The position numbers and the translations under genes were made by a program. The notes under the pieces are model-generated. The model was not told the origin of the DNA. It ran no database searches and saw nothing but the letters and a program-made list of their open reading frames with translations. Shown here one piece after another: positions 18,512 through 26,801 of a stretch of 64,000 nt of DNA (position 1 is the stretch's first letter; every line of letters begins with the position of its first letter). Source of the DNA: Streptomyces chromofuscus (lineage in GTDB: Bacteria; Actinomycetota; Actinomycetes; Streptomycetales; Streptomycetaceae); the NCBI RefSeq assembly GCF_015160875.1, contig NZ_CP063374.1:2170001-2234000 (forward strand), given 5' to 3'.

Positions 18512-21006
18512 GCGGGCAGGCGCGGATGGCGCTGTGTGCCACGGCGGCGACGCTGATGGCCGCGTGCGCGCTGCTGCCGCTGGTCGACCAGGTCTTCTGG
18601 TTGCTTCAGGCCGCCGTCCTGCTGATGATCCAGACGGCGGTGGGCGCGGCGGCCCGGCGGGTGCCGCTGGCCCGCCCGCTGACGGTGGCCGTGCAGGCCC
18701 TGGTCACGCTGATGCTGCTGACCCTGCTCTTCGCCTCCGACTACGCGCTCATCGGGCTGATCCCCGGCCCCGACGCCTTCGTCCACTTCGCCGACCTGCT
18801 CCGGCAGGGCACCCAGGACGTCGGGCGGTACGCGATCCCGGCGCCGCTGTCCGCCGGCATCGAGCTGATGCTCGTCGGCGGTGTCCTGGTGATCGGGCTG
18901 GCGGTGGACGTCCTCGCGGTGACCTTCCGCAGCGCGGCCCCGGCCGGCCTGCCGCTGCTCGCGCTGTACTCGGTCGCCGCGGGGCTGTCCGACGGCACCG
19001 GCGGCTGGGTGTGGTTCCTGATAGCCGCGGTCGGCTATCTGATGCTGCTGCTGGCCGAGGGACGGAACCGGTTGTCGCAGTGGGGCCGGGTGTTCGGCGG
19101 GGCGCCGCGCGGGCCGGGCGGGGAGCCGGGCGGTCCGGTGACCCCGGTGCGCACGGGACGGCGGATCGGCGTGGTCGCGCTGGGCACGGCCCTGGTCGTG
19201 CCGCTGGCCCTGCCCGCGATGAACGGCGGCCTGCTGGACGGCGCCGGGACGGGCGTCGGCACGGGCGGCGGGGGCGGCGGCACGATCTCCGCGGTGAACC
19301 CGCTCGTGTCGCTGCGCGACAGCCTGAACATCGACGAGGACCGCACGGTCATGACCCTGCGGACCAGCACCGACGACCTCTCCGCCATGTATCTGCGGAT
19401 CGTGTCCCTGGACGACTTCGACGGCACCACCTGGAAGCCCTCCCGGCGCAACATCGTCGCGGTGCCGGACGAGCTGCCCACCCCCGTCGGCCTGGGCCCG
19501 GACGTCCGTCGCGCCGAGATACGCACCCGCATCGCCGCGGCCGACTGGTACGCGCAGGACTGGCTGCCCATGCCGTACCCGCCGAGCGGCGTGGACGTCG
19601 ACGGCAACTGGCGGTACGAACCGGTCGGGATGACGCTCGTCGGCGACCACGGCCAGACCACCCGCGGTGCCACCTACGAGGTGACCAGCCTCGACGTGCA
19701 GCCGACGGCGGACCAGCTCGCGTCGGCGCCGCAGCCGCCCTCCGCCCTGCTGCGCGAGTTCACCCAGGTGCCGGACTCGCTGCCGGGCGTCGTGGCGCGC
19801 ACGGCCCGGGACATCACGGCCGACGCGAAGAACCCGTACGAGCAGGCGGTCGAGCTCCAGGAGTACTTCGCCCTGACGGGCGGGTTCCAGTACGACACCG
19901 AGGTGGAGGTCGGCAGCGGCTCCCAGGCGATCGCCCGTTTCCTGCGGGACAAGCGGGGCTTTTGCGTGCACTTCTCCTTCGCGATGGCGTCGATGGCCCG
20001 CACGCTCGGCATACCGGCCCGGGTCGCGGTGGGCTTCGCCCCCGGTACGGCGCAGGGCGACGGCTCCGTGGCGGTGGGGCTGCGGGACGCGCACGCGTGG
20101 CCCGAGCTGTACTTCGAGGGCGTGGGCTGGACGCGGTTCGAGCCGACGCCGACCCGGGGATCGACGCCGCCCTACACCCAGCCCGAGGTGCCGGGCAACA
20201 ACATCCCCGACCTGCCGGAGACCTCGCGTCCGGCGGACGAGGCCACCTCGGCCGAGCCGTCCACGAGCGCGAGCTGCTCGGCGCAGGAGATCCGGCTCCA
20301 GGCGTGCGGCGCGGCGCTGCCGCTGGACCCCGGCTCCACGGGCGACGGGGGCCGGCCCTGGTACCAGACGGCGAGCTGGACGCTCCTGGTGGTCGCGGTG
20401 ATCGTCCTGCCGCTGCTGCCCATGCTGTGGCGGGTCAGACGGCGGTCGGTGCGGCTGGCCTCGGCCCGGCACACCGGCTCGGCGTCACCGGGCGTGCTCG
20501 GCCGGGAACGCGGCGGTGAGGGCAGCGGCGACGGCGTCGAGGTGAACGCCCTCGCCGTGGAGCCGGACGAGCGGCACGCCGCCAAGGTGGCCGCCGGGCA
20601 TGTGCTGGCGGTCTGGCGCGAACTCACCGACACCGCCTGGGACTACGGCATCGTGCCGGACGACGCGCTGACCCCGCGCAAGGCGGCCGAGCGGATCGTG
20701 CGGCTGGGGGAACTGGGGGAACCGGCGGCCCGGTCGGTGCACCGGGTGGCCGGCGCCGTGGAACAGGTGCTGTTCGCCCCGCACCCGCGTGCGGAGGCCG
20801 GGCTGGCCGACGACGTGCGCCGGCTGCGCGGGGCACTGCGCTCCCGGGCCGATCGGCGGACCCGGCTGCGGGCGGTGATCGCGCCGCGCTCGGCCGTCCG
20901 CGCGCTGTGGGACCTCAGCGACCGGTGGGCGGCCGCGAAGGCCCGCCTGGCGGCCGGCAGGGCGGCGCTGCTGCGCCGACCGTCCGGTCAGCAGAGCGGC
21001 GGCTGA
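18508..21006 (+). CDS. Transglutaminase-like membrane protein (TgpA-type, with DUF4129 tail)
   Basis: An 832-residue protein. Five to six N-terminal membrane helices (about residues 10-245) precede a large extracytoplasmic region with a papain-like transglutaminase core: Cys486 in GFCVHFSFA, His529 in DAHAWPE and the EPTPTRG motif. A C-terminal helix (WTLLVVAVIVLPLLPMLW, about 627-645) precedes a DUF4129-like cytoplasmic tail. It completes a MoxR-DUF58-transglutaminase operon widespread in actinobacteria. A role in protein cross-linking or cleavage at the cell surface is inferred only. ATG at 18508 overlaps the DUF58 stop. Confidence 0.9.
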   Translation: MSGQARMALCATAATLMAACALLPLVDQVFWLLQAAVLLMIQTAVGAAARRVPLARPLTVAVQALVTLMLLTLLFASDYALIGLIPGPDAFVHFADLLRQGTQDVGRYAIPAPLSAGIELMLVGGVLVIGLAVDVLAVTFRSAAPAGLPLLALYSVAAGLSDGTGGWVWFLIAAVGYLMLLLAEGRNRLSQWGRVFGGAPRGPGGEPGGPVTPVRTGRRIGVVALGTALVVPLALPAMNGGLLDGAGTGVGTGGGGGGTISAVNPLVSLRDSLNIDEDRTVMTLRTSTDDLSAMYLRIVSLDDFDGTTWKPSRRNIVAVPDELPTPVGLGPDVRRAEIRTRIAAADWYAQDWLPMPYPPSGVDVDGNWRYEPVGMTLVGDHGQTTRGATYEVTSLDVQPTADQLASAPQPPSALLREFTQVPDSLPGVVARTARDITADAKNPYEQAVELQEYFALTGGFQYDTEVEVGSGSQAIARFLRDKRGFCVHFSFAMASMARTLGIPARVAVGFAPGTAQGDGSVAVGLRDAHAWPELYFEGVGWTRFEPTPTRGSTPPYTQPEVPGNNIPDLPETSRPADEATSAEPSTSASCSAQEIRLQACGAALPLDPGSTGDGGRPWYQTASWTLLVVAVIVLPLLPMLWRVRRRSVRLASARHTGSASPGVLGRERGGEGSGDGVEVNALAVEPDERHAAKVAAGHVLAVWRELTDTAWDYGIVPDDALTPRKAAERIVRLGELGEPAARSVHRVAGAVEQVLFAPHPRAEAGLADDVRRLRGALRSRADRRTRLRAVIAPRSAVRALWDLSDRWAAAKARLAAGRAALLRRPSGQQSGG

Positions 21007-21032
21007 GGCCGGCGACGGACGGACAGAAGCAA

Positions 21033-21060
21033 GGGGGCCGGTGCCCGGGCACCGGCCCCC
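21033..21060. terminator. 28-bp perfect palindromic terminator after the transglutaminase gene
   Basis: GGGGGCCGGTGCCC and its exact inverse sit 26 bases after the stop codon. The palindrome is followed by CTGCTCGTGCTC with several CCGTGCT direct repeats. Confidence 0.75.
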
Positions 21061-21152
21061 TGCTCGTGCTCTCTGCTCCGTTGTCCGTGCTCCGTGCTCC
21101 GTGCCGTCTCCGGTCCGCCGTTCCGACGGCTTGTGCGCTGGTCACGGCATGC

Positions 21153-21188
21153 GTGAGGGGTTGCCGCCCGGTGGGCGGCAACCCTCAC
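21153..21188 (-). terminator. Terminator hairpin after the DUF3040 gene
   Basis: Arms of about 16 bp (GTGAGGGGTTGCCGCCC and GGGCGGCAACCCTCAC) with one bulged G and a 3-base loop lie just downstream of the minus-strand DUF3040 gene. With the palindrome at 21033 it insulates two convergent units. Confidence 0.7.
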
Positions 21189-21215
21189 TGCGTCATGGGG
21201 AGCTGTGGTCGGGAA

Positions 21216-21611
21216 TCAGTGGCCCTGTTGCTCGTCACGGCGTCGCTGCCAGCGCTCCTCGATGCGGTCCATCATCGAGCGCCGCTGCCGTCCTTGACGG
21301 CCGGCGTGGGAACCACCCGCGGCGGGCTGCTCGCCCGGCTTGGGGGCCTTGCGCCAACCGGTCACGGCGAGTACAGCGCAACCCAGCATGACCAGGAAGC
21401 CCACCACGCTGAGCCAGACCTGCTTGGCGACCATTCCGGCCATGAGGAGCGCGATACCTACGAGGAAGCCCGCGACCGCCTGGTAGACCCGTCGCCGGGT
21501 GTACGTACGCAGCCCGCTTCCCTCAAGCGCTGTCGCGAACTTGGGATCTTCGGCGTACAGCGCTCGCTCCATCTGCTCGAGCATGCGCTGCTCGTGCTCT
21601 GAGAGCGGCAC
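21216..21611 (-). CDS. DUF3040 small membrane protein
   Basis: A 131-residue protein. The conserved DUF3040 N-terminus is seen: PLSEHEQRMLEQMERALYAEDPKFA. Two adjacent membrane helices (about residues 43-62 and 66-86) and a basic Gln/Arg-rich tail (RRSMMDRIEERWQRRRDEQ) follow. GTG at 21611 is chosen because GAGGAGG lies seven bases upstream and the family begins here. DUF3040 genes commonly neighbour the actinobacterial dcw cluster. Function is unknown. Confidence 0.88.
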   Translation of the reverse strand: MPLSEHEQRMLEQMERALYAEDPKFATALEGSGLRTYTRRRVYQAVAGFLVGIALLMAGMVAKQVWLSVVGFLVMLGCAVLAVTGWRKAPKPGEQPAAGGSHAGRQGRQRRSMMDRIEERWQRRRDEQQGH

Positions 21612-21886
21612 GGAGTCCTCCTCATCGTGCAGTCGCCGGGGCGACCCGGGGGTCCCTTCAGGATAGGCAGGGAATCGCCCCCGTGAAACCCGCCCCTCTG
21701 CGCCAATTGGCCAACCGGAACCCGCCATGGCCGGACCGGCCCGCTGAGGTTCACATTCCCCGGCGGCCGACCCGTCATGCCGGGCGGTCTCCCTCGATCA
21801 TACGGCGGGAAGCGCCCGATCGGGGGGCCTGTGGCGCACTCCATCCGCAACCAACGCGCTGATCAGCGGCGCGCCGCACCAGTCAC
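21612..21886 (-). promoter_or_regulatory. Intergenic region upstream of the DUF3040 gene
   Basis: This 275-bp gap lies between the methyltransferase stop and the DUF3040 start. TATCCT in the minus direction, about 50 bases before the DUF3040 start, is a possible -10 element. I see no gene in the gap; the in-frame extension upstream of the DUF3040 start is Pro/Arg-rich translation without family similarity. Confidence 0.35.
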
Positions 21887-22714
21887 TCAGGCCTCGACGG
21901 ACCCCTTGGTCTCACCGAGCACGTGAAGCTGCGTGGCCACCGCGTGAAACGCGGGAAGCTCGGCCGCGGCGGCCTCCAGCCTGAGCAGCGCGTCCATCGC
22001 GCCGGGCTCGGTGTCCACCAGGACGCCGGGCACGAGGTCGGCGAAGACCCGGACGCCGTGCACGGCGCCGACTGCGAGGCCCGCGCCCTCGACCAGGCCG
22101 GTGAGCTGCTCGGCGGTGAAACGGCGTGGCATCGGGTCACCCGAGCCCCAGCGCCCGTTCGGGTCGTCGAGGGCCTGCTTGGCCTCCGTGAAGTGACCCG
22201 CCAGGGCGCGGGCGAGCACGGCACCGCCCAGCCCGGCGGCGAGCAGGCTGACGAGGCCCCCGGGGCGCAGGGCGGCCACCGCGTTGCGGACACCCTCGGC
22301 CGGGTCGTCCACGTACTCGAGGACGCCGTGGCACAGCACCGCGTCGTACCCGCCGCGCTCGACCACGTCGAACAGGCCGTGGGCGTCGCCCTGCACGCCC
22401 GTCACGCGGTCGGCGACCCCGGCCTCGGCGGTGCGGCGCTCCAGGGCGAACAGCGCGTTCGGACTGGGGTCGACGACGGTGACCCGGTGGCCGAGCCGGG
22501 CGACGGGCACGGCGAACTTGCCGCTGCCGCCCCCGGTGTCGAGGACGTCCAGCGACTCCCGGCCCGTGGCCTTGACCCGGCGGTCCAGGGCGTCCTGGAG
22601 CACCTCCCAGACCACGGCGGTACGCAGAGCGGCGCGCGGACGAGGGGGGTCGGAGCGCAGCGACGCCGCTTGGGAGTGGTGGTGGGAGGCGGGCGGGCGC
22701 ATCGGGTCCGACAC
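21887..22714 (-). CDS. Class I SAM-dependent methyltransferase
   Basis: A cytoplasmic methyltransferase of 275 residues. The SAM-binding motif I is LDVLDTGGGSGKFAVPVA and motif II/III is VTVVDPSPNALFALE, followed by DAVLCHGVLEYVDDP. It belongs to the broad Methyltransf_11/25 class; the substrate cannot be told from sequence. The GTG start has GAGGAG nine bases upstream. It is followed by a 275-bp gap and preceded by the HEPN-domain gene, so it may be monocistronic. Confidence 0.85.
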   Translation of the reverse strand: MSDPMRPPASHHHSQAASLRSDPPRPRAALRTAVVWEVLQDALDRRVKATGRESLDVLDTGGGSGKFAVPVARLGHRVTVVDPSPNALFALERRTAEAGVADRVTGVQGDAHGLFDVVERGGYDAVLCHGVLEYVDDPAEGVRNAVAALRPGGLVSLLAAGLGGAVLARALAGHFTEAKQALDDPNGRWGSGDPMPRRFTAEQLTGLVEGAGLAVGAVHGVRVFADLVPGVLVDTEPGAMDALLRLEAAAAELPAFHAVATQLHVLGETKGSVEA

Positions 22715-22790
22715 GGCAGTTGACTCCTCGGCGCGGCACCGCCCTCGTGCGGGGCGGAGCGAACGGGCTGCCTCCCCGGTCCCGGGACAC

Positions 22791-22820
22791 GGGTGGAAAG
22801 GCTTCAGGCGCCTTCCACCC
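22791..22820 (-). terminator. Terminator hairpin downstream of the HEPN gene
   Basis: GGGTGGAAAGGC and GCCTTCCACCC form an 11-bp stem with one bulged A about 100 bases after the minus-strand HEPN gene stop. Confidence 0.6.
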
Positions 22821-22918
22821 TATTGCCTCCGGCGCGCCTGCCGGTCACGGCGCTGACGGCACGTTCCTCCTGTCCACGAGTGGGTTCGGCGCCGGACGCG
22901 TCGGGCGCACCGGCCCCG

Positions 22919-23437
22919 TCATCCCGCGTCGGACCGGGACTGCGGGAGGACCGGTTGCAGCACCAGCATCCGCTCGACGAGGCGGATGAACATCGCCACG
23001 TCGCGTATCAGGTCGTCGGCGTCCCGGCGGCTCGCCGCGCCCTGAACGCCCGCCTCGGCCAGGGCGCGGCGCCGGGCGCCCGAGGCGAACAGGGCGCTCC
23101 ATTCGGTGAGCTCGGGCGCTATTTCGGGGAGCACTTCCCAGGCGCTCCTGATGCGGGCCCGGCGCCGGGGACTGGACTCCGGGCGGCCCCGCGCGGCCAG
23201 CACGGCCGCGGCCGTGCGCAGGGCGGCGAGATGGGCGGTGGCGTAGCGCTCGTTCGGTGTCTCGAGGACTGCTGCCTCGTCGAGCCCGGCGCGGGCCTGG
23301 GCGAGCAGGTCGAGGGCGGCCGGCGGGGCCGTGGCCCGGCGGAGCACGGGGTGCACGTCGCTCGCCGGGCCGGTCAGTGAGGGGGCAGGGCCGGTGGCGC
23401 GGCGCCGACGGGCGGCGGCTGCGGACGAGTTGGCCAT
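22919..23437 (-). CDS. SAV_6107-family HEPN domain protein
   Basis: A 172-residue, mostly helical protein matching the actinobacterial SAV_6107 family. A basic Ala/Arg-rich N-terminus is followed by the core from LDLLAQARAGLDEA through RYATAHLAALRTAAAVLA and IRDVAMFIRLVERML. The family is grouped with HEPN folds, but the RNase motif of toxin HEPN proteins (RxxxxH) is not evident, so nuclease activity is doubtful. ATG at 23437 is preceded by AGGAGG. No antitoxin-like partner is adjacent. Confidence 0.8.
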   Translation of the reverse strand: MANSSAAAARRRRATGPAPSLTGPASDVHPVLRRATAPPAALDLLAQARAGLDEAAVLETPNERYATAHLAALRTAAAVLAARGRPESSPRRRARIRSAWEVLPEIAPELTEWSALFASGARRRALAEAGVQGAASRRDADDLIRDVAMFIRLVERMLVLQPVLPQSRSDAG

Positions 23438-23566
23438 GACGAACCTCCTGTCGTCTGTGTGACGGCAGCCCCTCACACGGGGTGCCGTATGTGCCCATCG
23501 TGAGGTATGGCACTGACAATCCGTTCTGACCTGGGCTTTTGCTTCGATCGAAGGTTCGGGCTAGTT

Positions 23567-23588
23567 TTGCACTGACCAGTCAGTTCAA
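23567..23588. promoter_or_regulatory. TetR-type operator dyad before the ABC ATPase/YhgE operon
   Basis: The core ACTGACCAGTCAGT (23571-23584) is a perfect 6-bp inverted repeat with a 2-bp spacer. It is extended by TTG at 23567-23569 and CAA at 23586-23588. It lies 60-80 bp upstream of the ATPase start. Its symmetry and size fit TetR/AcrR operators, and a TetR gene ends this operon. Confidence 0.65.
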
Positions 23589-23645
23589 GTAGTTCGGCCG
23601 GCAACAGTCCGGCCCGGCACCACTCGGAAACACCTGGGGGCACTT

Positions 23646-24695
23646 GTGGGGGCAACCGCGGCGGGACTCGCCGTCTCCGCCCGCGACTTCGGGCTGAAGG
23701 GACCCCGCGGCTGGGCCTTCCGCCGCGTCTCCTTCAGCGCGGAGCCCGGCTCGCTGATCGCGATCGAGGGCCCGTCCGGTTCGGGCCGCACGAGCCTGCT
23801 GCTCGCGCTCACCGGACGGATGAAGGCGACCGAGGGGACGGCGGTGGTCGGAGACGTCCGGCTGCCGAAGCAGATGGCGGCCCTGAGACGGGTCAGCGCG
23901 CTCGCCCATGTCCCCGGCGTCACCGACCTCGACCCGGCCCTGACCGTCGGGGAGCACCTGCGCGAACGGGCGCTGCTTGAGCGCCGTTTCGGCGGCTCGC
24001 CGCGGGGACTGCTGCGACCGCGCGCTGAACGCGTGCGCGAGGCACGGCTGCGGATCGACGCCGCCCTGACCGCCGCCGGACTCGACCGGGAGGCCCTGCC
24101 CAAGGGCTCCCGGACCGCCGTACGGGACCTGGAGCGCGTGGAGGCGCTGCGGCTGTCCGTCGCGCTGGCGCTCGTCGGGCGCCCGCGGCTGCTCGGCGTC
24201 GACGACACCGACCTGAAGCTGTCCGACGCCGGGCGGGCCGAGATCTGGGCGCTGCTGAGGTCGCTCGCCGAGGCCGGGACGACGGTACTGGCGGTGTGCA
24301 GCGAGGCTCCAGGGGACGCCGTGGCGGTGTCCCCGGAGCGGGCCCGCGGGGACGTGCCCGAGGAAACGGGACGCGACGCGTGCGGACCGGGCGGTGACGG
24401 GACCCAGGACGTACCCGAGCCGGGTGGCGGCGGCGCAGCGGCCGAGTCCGAGGGAGCGGCCGGTGGCGTGAACGAAGACACCGAGGGGGCCGACAGCGGG
24501 GGCGTACCCGGCGACCGGGACCACCGTCACGGCCGGGACCGCCAGGACCGACCGAACCGCCAGGACGACGGGGACCACGGGGACGGCGGGGACCACGAGG
24601 ACGGCCGGGACAGTCGGAACCGCCGTGACGGCCAGGTGGCACACGACGACGAGATGGAGGCGGCGGATGCGTTCGCCGAGACTGGCCGCGCTTGA
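23646..24695 (+). CDS. ABC transporter-like ATP-binding protein with Arg Walker A and charged repeat tail
   Basis: A 349-residue ATP-binding cassette protein. The Walker A motif reads GPSGSGRTS (residues 42-50), with Arg48 where Lys is normally required; the codon is CGC. Walker B is LLGVDD near residue 182 and the LSGGQ signature is replaced by DLERVEALRLS, so catalysis may be weak or absent. Residues about 225-349 are a Gly/Asp/Glu then His/Asp/Arg/Gln-rich low-complexity tail. The GTG start follows GGGGG. The gene overlaps the YhgE/Pip gene by 29 bases, implying cotranslation and a shared complex. Confidence 0.8.
   Translation: MGATAAGLAVSARDFGLKGPRGWAFRRVSFSAEPGSLIAIEGPSGSGRTSLLLALTGRMKATEGTAVVGDVRLPKQMAALRRVSALAHVPGVTDLDPALTVGEHLRERALLERRFGGSPRGLLRPRAERVREARLRIDAALTAAGLDREALPKGSRTAVRDLERVEALRLSVALALVGRPRLLGVDDTDLKLSDAGRAEIWALLRSLAEAGTTVLAVCSEAPGDAVAVSPERARGDVPEETGRDACGPGGDGTQDVPEPGGGGAAAESEGAAGGVNEDTEGADSGGVPGDRDHRHGRDRQDRPNRQDDGDHGDGGDHEDGRDSRNRRDGQVAHDDEMEAADAFAETGRA
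24500..24640 (+). repeat. Degenerate GGGACCACNGGGAC-type repeat in the ATPase tail
   Basis: Repeated units such as GGGACCACGGGGACGGC and CGCCAGGACCG give the peptide pattern DRDHRHGRDRQDR and DDGDHGDGGDHEDGRD. The repetition suggests growth by slippage and variable length between strains. Confidence 0.6.
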
Positions 24696-26751
24696 GCTGC
24701 GGCGGTTCGGACGGGGGAAGCTGCCCCGGGCCGCCCTGGTGGCGCTCCTGCTGCTGCCGCTGCTGTACGGCGCGCTGTACCTGTGGTCCTTCTGGGACCC
24801 GTACGGCCGTCTCGACCGGCTCCCCGTGGCGCTGGTGAACGACGACAGGGGCGCGACCGCCGACGGCAGGAAGGTCGAGGCGGGCGACGACATCGTGGCC
24901 GGGCTGCGGGACAGCGAGGTCTTCGACTGGCACGAGGTGAGCGCCGAGGAGGCGCGCGCGGGCGTCGAGGAGGGCACGTACTACCTGTCGCTGACCCTGC
25001 CGGCCGACTTCAGCGAACGCATCGCCTCCAGCTCGGGCGACTCCCCCGAGACGGGCGCGCTCCAGGTCCGTACGAACGACGCGAACAACTACATCGTCGG
25101 GCAGATCTCACGGACGGTGTTCAGCGAAGTGCGCACGGCGGCGTCCACAAAGGCGTCGCGGTCCTTCCTGGACCGGATCTTCATCTCGTTCTCCGACATC
25201 CACGGCGAGACCATGAAGGCGGCCGGCGGGGCCGACAAGCTCAAGAGCGGCATCGGTACGGCCGAGCAGGGCTCCAAGGACCTCGCCGACGGCCTGAAGG
25301 ACGCCAAGGACGGCAGCGGGGACCTCTCCACGGGACTGACGAAACTCACCAAGGGCGCGGGCGACCTGGAGAACGGTTCGGCGCGGGTCGCGGAGGGTAC
25401 GCAGGCGCTCGCCGACCAGGTCAACGGGATCGCGGACAAGCTCGGACCCTTCCTGGAGGCCAACGAGAAGACCATCGGTGACACGGCGCTGCTGGTCGCC
25501 GACTCGGCCGCCGCGATCCGCGACAACCTGGACACGCTGGTGCGGCGGGCCCCGGCCGCCGCGCAGGGCGCCCACCTGGCCTCCGACACGCTGAGCGACG
25601 TCCACGAGCGGCGCTGCGGAACCGGCGTACTGCCCGATCCGGCCTGCCCCGACCTGAAGAAGGCCGCGGACTCGGCCGCCGACGTCGCGACGATCGCGGA
25701 CGACCTCAACACCCTGATCGTCGACTACGACGGCGACCTGAACGAGCTCGACGGGCATCTCGCCACCCTGGAGGAGCAGGCCCGGGCGCTCGCCAAGGAC
25801 GCGCCGCACCTCTCGGAGGACCTCGACGAGGCCGTCGCGAAGATCAACAAGCTGAACGCGGGGGCCGGGAAGGTCGCCACGGGCGCCAGGACCCTGCACG
25901 CGGGGCTGGGCACCGCACGGACCGGCGCCGAGGACCTCGACAAGGGCGTCGGCGAGCTCAAGACGGGCGCGGACGACCTGAGCGGGGGCATGTACAAGCT
26001 CGTCGACGGCTCCGTGAAGCTCGCGGACGGGCTGCACGACGGCGCCGAGCAGATCCCCGACTACGACCAGCAGCAGCGCGACGCACGCACCGAGGTCATG
26101 GCGGACCCGGTCCAGCTGGCCTCCAGGTCCCTGCACGAGGCGCCCAACTACGGCACCGGCTTCGCCCCGTACTTCATCCCGCTGTCCCTGTGGGTGGGCG
26201 CGATGGTGGCGTACATGCTGATCCCGCCGCTCAACCGGCGGGCGCTGGCCACCGGCGCGTCGGCCTGGCGCATCGCGTCGGCGGGCTGGCTGCCGGTGCT
26301 GGCGATCGGCGTGCTCCAGACGGTGGCCCTGATGTCGGTGCTGCACTGGGCGGTCGGCCTGGAGATGGCACGGGCGGCCGGGACGGTGGGCTTCCTGTTC
26401 CTGGTGACGGCGTGCTTCGCGGCGATCGTCCAGTGGCTGAACGCGCGCTTCGGCGCCGCCGGCCGCATCCTGGTGCTCGCCCTGCTGATGCTGCAGCTGA
26501 CGTCCGCGGGCGGCACGTACCCCGTGCAGACCAGTCCGGGCTTCTTCAACGCGCTGCATCCGTTCCTGCCGATGAGCTACGTCGTCGAGGCGCTCAGGAG
26601 GCTCATCACGGGCGGTGGGCTCGGTCCCGTGTGGCAGGCGTGCGCGGTGCTGGCCGCGTTCACCGTGGGCGCCCTCGCGCTGACCGCGCTGTCGGCCCGC
26701 CGCCGCCAGGTGTGGACGCTGGACCGGCTGCACCCGGAGCTGAGCCTGTGA
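24667..26751 (+). CDS. YhgE/Pip family (DUF3533-type) membrane protein
   Basis: A 694-residue protein with one N-terminal helix (about 21-39) and a large extracytoplasmic region. This region holds runs of 7-residue GxxxLxxG-like repeats (DLADGLKDAKDGSGDLSTGL; DLDKGVGELKTGADDLSGGM) forming coiled structure. Six C-terminal helices from about residue 500 follow, in the ABC-2 permease fold. Family members are named after a Lactococcus phage infection protein; substrates are unknown. ATG at 24667 is chosen for the GGAGG six bases ahead. It is expected to pair with the overlapping ATPase. Confidence 0.88.
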   Translation: MRSPRLAALELRRFGRGKLPRAALVALLLLPLLYGALYLWSFWDPYGRLDRLPVALVNDDRGATADGRKVEAGDDIVAGLRDSEVFDWHEVSAEEARAGVEEGTYYLSLTLPADFSERIASSSGDSPETGALQVRTNDANNYIVGQISRTVFSEVRTAASTKASRSFLDRIFISFSDIHGETMKAAGGADKLKSGIGTAEQGSKDLADGLKDAKDGSGDLSTGLTKLTKGAGDLENGSARVAEGTQALADQVNGIADKLGPFLEANEKTIGDTALLVADSAAAIRDNLDTLVRRAPAAAQGAHLASDTLSDVHERRCGTGVLPDPACPDLKKAADSAADVATIADDLNTLIVDYDGDLNELDGHLATLEEQARALAKDAPHLSEDLDEAVAKINKLNAGAGKVATGARTLHAGLGTARTGAEDLDKGVGELKTGADDLSGGMYKLVDGSVKLADGLHDGAEQIPDYDQQQRDARTEVMADPVQLASRSLHEAPNYGTGFAPYFIPLSLWVGAMVAYMLIPPLNRRALATGASAWRIASAGWLPVLAIGVLQTVALMSVLHWAVGLEMARAAGTVGFLFLVTACFAAIVQWLNARFGAAGRILVLALLMLQLTSAGGTYPVQTSPGFFNALHPFLPMSYVVEALRRLITGGGLGPVWQACAVLAAFTVGALALTALSARRRQVWTLDRLHPELSL

Positions 26752-26801
26752 CCTCCCCTTCGACGTCCTGCCGGGATGCCGTTCCTGTGACAATCAGGGC
26801 C

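Noticed and set aside
22919..23437. HEPN toxin of a toxin-antitoxin pair
   Set aside because: The RxxxxH RNase motif is not evident and no MNT-type nucleotidyltransferase or small antitoxin gene is adjacent.
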